Shown: positions 59,770-64,000 of the stretch, one piece after another | Layout of the letters: the number at the start of each line of letters is the position of its first letter | Position numbering within the stretch: the stretch's first letter is position 1 | Source of the DNA: Nonomuraea glycinis | GTDB taxonomy: Bacteria; Actinomycetota; Actinomycetes; Streptosporangiales; Streptosporangiaceae | Direction of reading: 5' to 3' | NCBI RefSeq assembly: GCF_014646515.1 | Contig: NZ_BMNK01000022.1 | Location: 104,426 to 168,425, forward strand | Length of the DNA: 64,000 bases | Notes under the pieces: model-generated | Databases searched by the model: none | Told to the model about the DNA's origin: nothing | The model's input: the letters and a program-made list of their open reading frames with translations, nothing else | Position numbers and translations under genes: made by a program

Positions 59770-60008
59770 CCTCGGGTCCTCGTGGTGGGGGGCGGCGGGA
59801 ACCTCGATGGACGCCATGATCCACATGGATCGATGATCTGTCCACCGTCTGTTTCACCGGGGTTCGCGCACGTGCCTTGGCCGCGCGACCGCGTAAAAGG
59901 GCGTGCACAGAGCGTGGATTTGGTCACTGACCTGCGCACGCTGTCGGCCACACCCTGAGATGCCGGCGTTTCGGCAGGAAACGCAGGTCACCTAGAGGGA
60001 GAAACGGC

Positions 60009-60479
60009 ATGCGATCTCACAAGCTCGTACTCGCGCTCGCACTGACGGCGGGCCTGGTCGTCCCGGCGGCCGTGGCCTCGCCCGCCGGCGCGACCGCCAA
60101 GGCCTCCACGTGCAGGGTGGAGCTAAATTTCGTCGACGCACACGACACGGACGAGAACGGCGGCGACGAGATCAAGGTCAACCTCGCCGGGTTCATGTAT
60201 CCCACCGGCAACCGGTACGTCGCCATGAGCAACGGTGACCGCGCCTATTCCGGCAACTTCGCCAACCCGACCACCACCATCGGCACCACCGGGTCGGCGC
60301 TGTTCAGCCTGCGCGAGGTCACCCCGCCCGCCGTCGGCCAGGGCAAGGTGCTCGGCTCGGTCACCGCCTGGGGCTTCACCTGCGCCGGGCTGGCCACCGG
60401 CCAAACCACCGACATCCCGCAGCACATCTTCGGCAACGGCTACTGGTACTACATGAGCCTGGTGATGACCGGCCTGTAG
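60009..60479 (+). CDS. Small secreted protein of unknown function
   Basis: A 156-residue exported protein. Sec signal peptide MRSHKLVLALALTAGLVVP...ASPAGATA with an AxA site. The mature part has CRVELNFVDAHDTDENGGDEIKVNLAGF, an acidic segment that may bind Ca2+, one more Cys near GFTCAGLATG that could pair with the first, and a hydrophobic end (GYWYYMSLVMTGL). GGAG is upstream of the ATG. No family recognised. A strong hairpin lies behind it. Confidence 0.78.
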   Translation: MRSHKLVLALALTAGLVVPAAVASPAGATAKASTCRVELNFVDAHDTDENGGDEIKVNLAGFMYPTGNRYVAMSNGDRAYSGNFANPTTTIGTTGSALFSLREVTPPAVGQGKVLGSVTAWGFTCAGLATGQTTDIPQHIFGNGYWYYMSLVMTGL

Positions 60480-60507
60480 TCCCGACATGGCCACCGGGAG
60501 TGCGGAG

Positions 60508-60548
60508 CGGCCGCTCTCAGACATGCTTCCTGTGCCTGGGAGCGGCCG
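60508..60548. terminator. Bidirectional hairpin between convergent genes
   Basis: CGGCCGCTCTCAG (60508-60520) pairs with CTGGGAGCGGCCG (60536-60548), one G-T mismatch, 15-base loop. It separates the secreted-protein gene from the convergent Rieske gene. Confidence 0.75.
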
Positions 60549-60578
60549 TCGTTCGGTCAGTCTCCTACGCCCTACCGC

Positions 60579-60965
60579 TCAGGCGAGCCTGATCTTCCCC
60601 TTCGCGACCTTGATCCTCTTCTGGGCCAGGGGCCGCTTGGCGGGTCCGTTCAGCACACGACCGGTCGTGGCGCTGAACTTGCTGCCGTGACACGGGCAGT
60701 TGATCGCGCCACCGCTCACGCTCGCCACCGTGCAGCCCTGATGGGTGCACTTGGCGCTGAAGCACTTGTAGAGGCCCTTCTTGGGCTGAGTGATCACGTA
60801 CTTGCCTTTGACGATCTTTCCGCCACCGACGGGAATGCCCTTGGTGCTGGCCAGCACGGGGCCGGCCGCCTCCGACTCCGCCTCGGCCGCGCTCGGCCAC
60901 AGGAAGACGACGCTTCCTGCGCCCGCGGCGCCGACCCGGGTGATCAATGCACGACGTGTGAGCAT
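60579..60965 (-). CDS. Tat-exported Rieske [2Fe-2S] protein
   Basis: A 128-residue small Rieske protein. ATG at 60965 (MLTRRALITRVGAAG) gives a twin-arginine signal peptide; GAGGAGG lies six bases upstream. The cluster motifs are CTHQGCTV and CPCHGSKF (C-x-H and C-x-x-H), with the usual Pro-loop GPAKRPL following. It resembles stand-alone extracytoplasmic Rieske proteins of actinomycetes, which could shuttle electrons; partner unknown. Convergent with the secreted-protein gene. Confidence 0.92.
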   Translation of the reverse strand: MLTRRALITRVGAAGAGSVVFLWPSAAEAESEAAGPVLASTKGIPVGGGKIVKGKYVITQPKKGLYKCFSAKCTHQGCTVASVSGGAINCPCHGSKFSATTGRVLNGPAKRPLAQKRIKVAKGKIRLA

Positions 60966-61059
60966 GATTGCCTCCTCAACCATCCACACGTACGCAGATC
61001 AAGGAATGGTTCGGGAGGTTTTCGGTCGATGACTTGGGCCTGGAAGCGGCCGTCCTCGG

Positions 61060-61266
61060 TCAGAGATCGAACTCGCCGCGGCCGGCTCCGTGGAGGAACG
61101 CCTGCCACTCCTGGTGCGTGAACACCAGCGCGGGCCCGTCCGGGGCCTTACTGTCGCGTACGGCCACGACGCCGGGCAGGTTGGTCGCCACTTCCACGCA
61201 CTGGCCGTTGTCGCCGCTGGCGCTCGCCTTGCGCCACTCCGCATGCTCAAGGTTCACTTTGTCCAT
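61060..61266 (-). CDS. DUF397 protein
   Basis: A 68-residue protein of the DUF397 family: AEWRKASASGDNGQCVEVATNLPGVVAVRDSKAPDGPALVFTHQEWQAFL is the full signature (W.KSS.S...CVEVA..., VRDSK.P.GP.L.F....W..F). DUF397 proteins pair with Scr1-type XRE regulators, probably as ligand or antisigma-like partners. It overlaps the 3' end of the XRE gene by 13 bases and is translated from the same mRNA. Confidence 0.93.
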   Translation of the reverse strand: MDKVNLEHAEWRKASASGDNGQCVEVATNLPGVVAVRDSKAPDGPALVFTHQEWQAFLHGAGRGEFDL

Positions 61267-62069
61267 TTCCTTACCGCATCCTCTATGGATTGCTGTGAAA
61301 CTGATTGGGAATATGCGTCAGCTCTGATGTTGTCATACCTCATTTTGAGGCTGGCGACCGAATCATGATCACCCGTGACGTGACCAGTGAGAACGGAGTC
61401 GGCCGACACCACCTCAGCGCCATTGCGGAGCCGTGCCAGCGCGAACGCGCTCATCATGCCAGCCGCACAACCCGCCGCGATAGGCACGAGTTGGACAGTG
61501 ATACGTGGATGCCGACTCAACTCCAACAGATGGCGAAGCTGGTGTACGAAGACGTCCGTCCCTCCGAGCGGACGATGAAGAACGCTCTCCTCGATGAGGG
61601 CCAAAAAGACCGGAGGGTTCGGGTGCTCGAAGATCTGCGTACGGCGCGCCCGTGCCTGTACGCGCTCCTCTACGCGATCAGCAGGGGTCATTGTTGAGAA
61701 GGTCGCGCGAGAGTATTCGGGAGTCTGGAGCAGTCCCGGAACGAGCAGCGGGTCCCACGTCTGCAGGATGAGCGCTTGCGGCTCGATCTCCTCCACCCAG
61801 CGTGCGAACCATCCGAGAGTGGGTGAATGGGAGATTTGCCTATGTAGCTTCGCGAAGTGGCTGTCGAGTTGAAAGACACGGTCCAGGGCCTCGGCGAAGT
61901 CGAGCGTGGGTGTCCGACGTCCTCGTTCGATGTGACTGACGAGGGACGTATGACAGAGCATTCGAGTGCTCAGGGTGGCCTGGGACATGCCCGCGTCCTT
62001 GCGGCGATGCTCCATGTCAGAGGCGAATCGTGCCCTTGGTGACATTTGGTCGCCGATGCTGCTTTTCAT
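61254..62069 (-). CDS. XRE regulator with DUF5753 (Scr1/WhiJ-like)
   Basis: A 271-residue regulator, paralogue of 54767-55582. HTH: MEHRRKDAGMSQATLSTRMLCHTSLVSHIERGRRTPTLDFAEALDRV. DUF5753: FARWVEEIEPQALILQTWDPLLVPGLLQTPEYSRATF, FLALIEESVLHRPLGGTDVFVHQLRHLLELS, VQLVPIAAGCAAGMMSAFALARL. ATG at 62069 (MKSSIGDQ), with GAGGAG five bases upstream. DUF397 is encoded directly downstream with overlap. The gene diverges from an ATGA-linked cluster, and operator-like palindromes lie in the shared promoter. Confidence 0.93.
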   Translation of the reverse strand: MKSSIGDQMSPRARFASDMEHRRKDAGMSQATLSTRMLCHTSLVSHIERGRRTPTLDFAEALDRVFQLDSHFAKLHRQISHSPTLGWFARWVEEIEPQALILQTWDPLLVPGLLQTPEYSRATFSTMTPADRVEERVQARARRTQIFEHPNPPVFLALIEESVLHRPLGGTDVFVHQLRHLLELSRHPRITVQLVPIAAGCAAGMMSAFALARLRNGAEVVSADSVLTGHVTGDHDSVASLKMRYDNIRADAYSQSVSQQSIEDAVRKWTK

Positions 62070-62112
62070 ATCGCTCCTCGACAGCCCGCTTTGCTCCATC
62101 TCTCCGACTCTC

Positions 62113-62150
62113 ACTGTCCGCGACAGTACAACTACGTTTAGTTGACTGTC
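62113..62150. promoter_or_regulatory. Nested palindromes in the divergent promoter
   Basis: ACTGTC-CGC-GACAGT (62113-62127), then CAACTA-CGTT-TAGTTG (62129-62144), then ACTGTC again (62145-62150), directly upstream of the Scr1-type gene. The layout suggests an operator for that regulator; the plus-strand cluster begins 130 bases on. Confidence 0.55.
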
Positions 62151-62279
62151 CATACAGTTCTTGAGTCGCCTTTCGTCGCTCAAGTTTCGCCAGGTAAAAG
62201 CCCACTTCGTGGCCGTCGGTACGCATGCTGTTACTCCAGGAAGTCATGGAGACACATCGCCTGTCGCAGGAGGCGGCGG

Positions 62280-62645
62280 ATGCGTCTCGCGGAGACGGAA
62301 GGAGGTCGGCGTGAGGTGCGCAACCATGAGGCGGTACTCACCGCCTGCGATGAAATCGGCGGTGATCGTATGACCGCAGCGCGACTATCTGACGGACAAC
62401 AGGCGTACCTCTTCCTGGTGCGCCTCGCCTGGGACCTACGCGAACTGGGCCTGGGCTCCCTGCTCGACCTCTCCGTACGGACGGAGCCGGCCGTAGTGAT
62501 CAACCAGGCGTCCACCCAAGTCAAAATCACCGCCATCCAGCGCCAGAACGTCTGGTTCTTCACCTGGGGCCCCGGCCGCAACCAGTCGACCTGGGTCGGC
62601 GCAGAGGGCGTCGCCTCCCACATCGCCCGCTGGGCGACACGATGA
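62280..62645 (+). CDS. Hypothetical protein, first gene of the ATGA-linked cluster
   Basis: A 121-residue protein with the conserved part in the second half: SDGQQAYLFLVRLAWDLRELGLGSLLDLSV, VVINQASTQVKITAIQRQNVWFFTWGPG and HIARWATR. ATG at 62280 has AGGAGG seven bases before it; an ATG at 62370 (MTAARLSDG), where conservation begins, is the alternative start. No recognised domain. Its stop overlaps the next ATG (ATGA). Confidence 0.65.
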   Translation: MRLAETEGGRREVRNHEAVLTACDEIGGDRMTAARLSDGQQAYLFLVRLAWDLRELGLGSLLDLSVRTEPAVVINQASTQVKITAIQRQNVWFFTWGPGRNQSTWVGAEGVASHIARWATR

Positions 62646-63085
62646 AAACCTCCCTCACCCGCCGCACCTACACGGCCCTTCCGGCGGACCCTCGCTCGGT
62701 CTCGATCGCCCGCACGTACGTTACCCGGATCCTCGCCGACTGGAGACGCGCGGAGCTGACCGACGACACCCAGCTCATCGCCAGCGAGCTGCTGACCAAC
62801 GCCATCAAGGCAACCCAGAACGCCCACAAGCCGAACGACCCGACGTACGCAATGTTCGCCGGGTACGACTGCCACCCGTGGCTCGGCCTGCACCAGGTAG
62901 GCGACGGCGTAGTCCTGGAGATCTGGGACTGCAACCGCAACCCGCCGAAACTGCGCGCCCCCGAGCCGTGGGAACTCGGCGGCCGTGGCCTTCAGGTGAT
63001 CAACAACCTGGCTGCGAGCTGGGGCTACCGCTGGCCGAACACCGGCGGCAAGATCGTCTGGGCCATCCTGGCCGTCTCACCATGA
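62642..63085 (+). CDS. RsbW/AbaA-like ATP-binding protein (HATPase_c_2)
   Basis: A 147-residue single-domain GHKL ATPase of the anti-sigma/AbaA type. N-box LIASELLTNAIKATQN, then GDGVVLEIWDCNRNPPKL for the D/G box and GGRGLQVINNLAASWGY for the G2 box, with a Ser/Thr-kinase-like core in TVLA order. Such proteins occur next to XRE/DUF397 pairs in the whiJ/abaA-type loci of streptomycetes. ATG overlaps the stop of the preceding gene, and its stop overlaps the next start. Confidence 0.87.
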   Translation: MKTSLTRRTYTALPADPRSVSIARTYVTRILADWRRAELTDDTQLIASELLTNAIKATQNAHKPNDPTYAMFAGYDCHPWLGLHQVGDGVVLEIWDCNRNPPKLRAPEPWELGGRGLQVINNLAASWGYRWPNTGGKIVWAILAVSP

Positions 63086-63378
63086 CCAGCCCAGGCATCT
63101 GGCCCTGCCCACAACTCGCCCCACACCCACCCACCCGGACCGGCCGGCAACTGACGAGATTCGACTGGACAGCCGAGAGGCCGTACCGCGTCCGGGTCCT
63201 GGCCTACACCTGCTCCTGCCGCACGATCGTGTACGAACTGCTCGCGTCCGGCGGTAGGTACGTGATCCGCCGCGTTTACCAGGTCGAACCTCGGAAGGAG
63301 ACATACGCCGGACCATGGCTTCGCTGCGAAGCGGACCGTATGTGGGCCCTGATCCTCACAGATGAGGCGTTCTTATGA
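63082..63378 (+). CDS. Small hypothetical protein with CxC motif
   Basis: A 98-residue protein: LTRFDWTAERPYRVRVLAYTCSCRTIVYELLASGGRYVIRRVYQVEP and ETYAGPWLRCEADRMWALIL. Two Cys in TCSC and one in LRCEA could hold a metal. Starts within the ATP-binding gene stop (ATGA). No recognised domain; homologous genes in whiJ-like clusters are likely. Confidence 0.7.
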   Translation: MTSPGIWPCPQLAPHPPTRTGRQLTRFDWTAERPYRVRVLAYTCSCRTIVYELLASGGRYVIRRVYQVEPRKETYAGPWLRCEADRMWALILTDEAFL

Positions 63379-63434
63379 ACAGTCATGTGACCACTACCCC
63401 TATCCTCTTCGGCGGCAGCAGTTCGACCGGGTGA
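63375..63434 (+). CDS. Possible 19-residue micro-ORF
   Basis: ATG at 63375 overlaps the stop of the preceding gene (ATGA) and gives 19 codons (MNSHVTTTPILFGGSSSTG) to TGA at 63432-63434. Translational coupling is the only support; it could be a short peptide or a chance frame. Confidence 0.3.
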   Translation: MNSHVTTTPILFGGSSSTG

Positions 63435-63609
63435 GCGGCCCTGATCTCGCACCGGCTCCTCGTAAACCGCGGCGTAGAGTGCACCCTGATGGAAGCGATG
63501 CGCTTCGGAAGAGGCAGGTCACGGGTCGACATGGCATGGATCCGTGATGGCGACGGTCTCCCTCGATCGCGTCATCGATACATCGCCATTGGCTCTCTTT
63601 AAGTCGGCC

Positions 63610-63867
63610 TCAAGCCGGACGCACCACATCCTCCCCCAGGCCGGGAAACGTGTTCGTGAGGATCCTGAGGAGTTCGGCTGCACGCTCCCGATCGAGCTGA
63701 AGAGTCTGGCTTGTTTTCTTTTCAGACTGTCGGCCATCCGAACCATATGTACTGAGCTGTAGCAGGATGCCCTCATCTGCTTGGATCACCTGGTACCCGC
63801 ACTCAACCTCTGTGGGGTGCGGCCCTGCGGTCTTGGTGACCCGGAAGAACTCCTTGATCTTCGCCAT
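63610..63867 (-). CDS. Small conserved hypothetical protein
   Basis: An 85-residue protein: MAKIKEFFRVTKTAGPHPTEVECGYQVIQADEGILLQLSTYGSD followed by RQSEKKTSQTLQLDRERAAELLRILTNTFPGL. This single-domain pattern is recurrent in actinomycetes and usually carries misleading annotations. A Cys in ECGYQ and the conserved STYGSD.RQS segment may form a site. AGGATG lies upstream of the ATG. Function unknown. Confidence 0.78.
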   Translation of the reverse strand: MAKIKEFFRVTKTAGPHPTEVECGYQVIQADEGILLQLSTYGSDGRQSEKKTSQTLQLDRERAAELLRILTNTFPGLGEDVVRPA

Positions 63868-64000
63868 GGGGACATCCTGGTCGCGATCCGGCCGCTAGGG
63901 AAGGGGGCTAAGGTTTTGGCGTTCTTGGCGGACACTAGCCTCGGGCTTTCGCGGGGAATTTGAGCCGGGCTGATCGTTCACATGAGAAAAGTGCCTTTGA
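63868..64000. other. Right edge, no supported gene
   Basis: The last 133 bases contain no supported gene. A start such as ATG at 63983 could open a gene that continues outside the window. Confidence 0.4.

Noticed and set aside
63362..63547. 61-codon frame overlapping the end of the cluster
   Set aside because: It is out of frame with the ATGA chain, lacks a ribosome site and has a random, Arg/Pro-rich composition.

Overview
The window is high-GC DNA with strong GC3 bias and very dense, often 4-nt-overlapping genes. It carries families typical of filamentous actinomycetes: XRE/DUF397 pairs, TipA- and MmyB-type regulators, CGNR zinc fingers, many two-component systems, and a caspase-STAND-WD40 protein with an EACC1 partner. 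A Streptosporangiaceae-like or Streptomyces-like chromosome is the best guess; no rRNA or marker gene allows a firmer placement. No CRISPR array and no intact mobile element is visible.

Layout. 1-0.35 kb: 3' end of an RloB-like (TOPRIM) gene. 0.35-7.7 kb: EF-hand protein, TreS-like GH13 enzyme, a cydAB cytochrome bd oxidase, a NarL-type two-component pair and a lipid desaturase. 8-19 kb: a second NarL-type pair with a membrane protein, small SnoaL/cupin/YdeI proteins, a TipA-like MerR regulator, an orphan sensor kinase, and an MmyB-type regulator next to an SDR. 19.5-27 kb: a heterodimeric ABC exporter with a strong terminator, then a five-gene operon (ribbon-helix-helix protein, DUF4097, DrrA, DrrB, DUF1707) preceded by an array of TGACGTCA-like boxes. 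27-29.5 kb: decayed DNA, a WD40 lipoprotein and a secreted I36-type inhibitor.

29.6-35 kb is an iron-siderophore uptake operon (fepB-sip-fepD-fepG-fepC, the fepG reading frame broken by one base) that shares an IdeR/DmdR1-type iron box with a divergent AraC regulator. 35-41 kb holds an IS remnant, a beta-propeller protein, EACC1 and a 1,423-residue caspase-STAND-14xWD40 protein. This last set is the likeliest biological-conflict (cell-suicide) system here. 41-46.6 kb: a gene-fusion scar, erythromycin esterase with a double-MerR (TioE-like) regulator, a phosphotransferase, a lower-GC two-gene island (unknown protein plus DUF488) with a tRNA-like element, and a CGNR/phosphatase pair. 46.7-60.5 kb: GNAT, MFS, SigE-type sigma factor, MarR plus flavin monooxygenase, TetR, a Scr1-type XRE regulator, a second fusion scar, DUF418 and a secreted PLC-like protein. 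60.5-64 kb: a Tat-exported Rieske protein and a WhiJ/AbaA-like cluster whose genes are linked by a chain of ATGA overlaps.

Two patterns cut across the annotation. First, short tandem repeats sit exactly on stop codons (4.45, 17.72 and 18.57 kb), as if gene ends had been reduplicated. Second, two small mosaic scars (40.9 and 56.6 kb) each join a copied promoter/5' segment of one resident gene to a copied tail of another.
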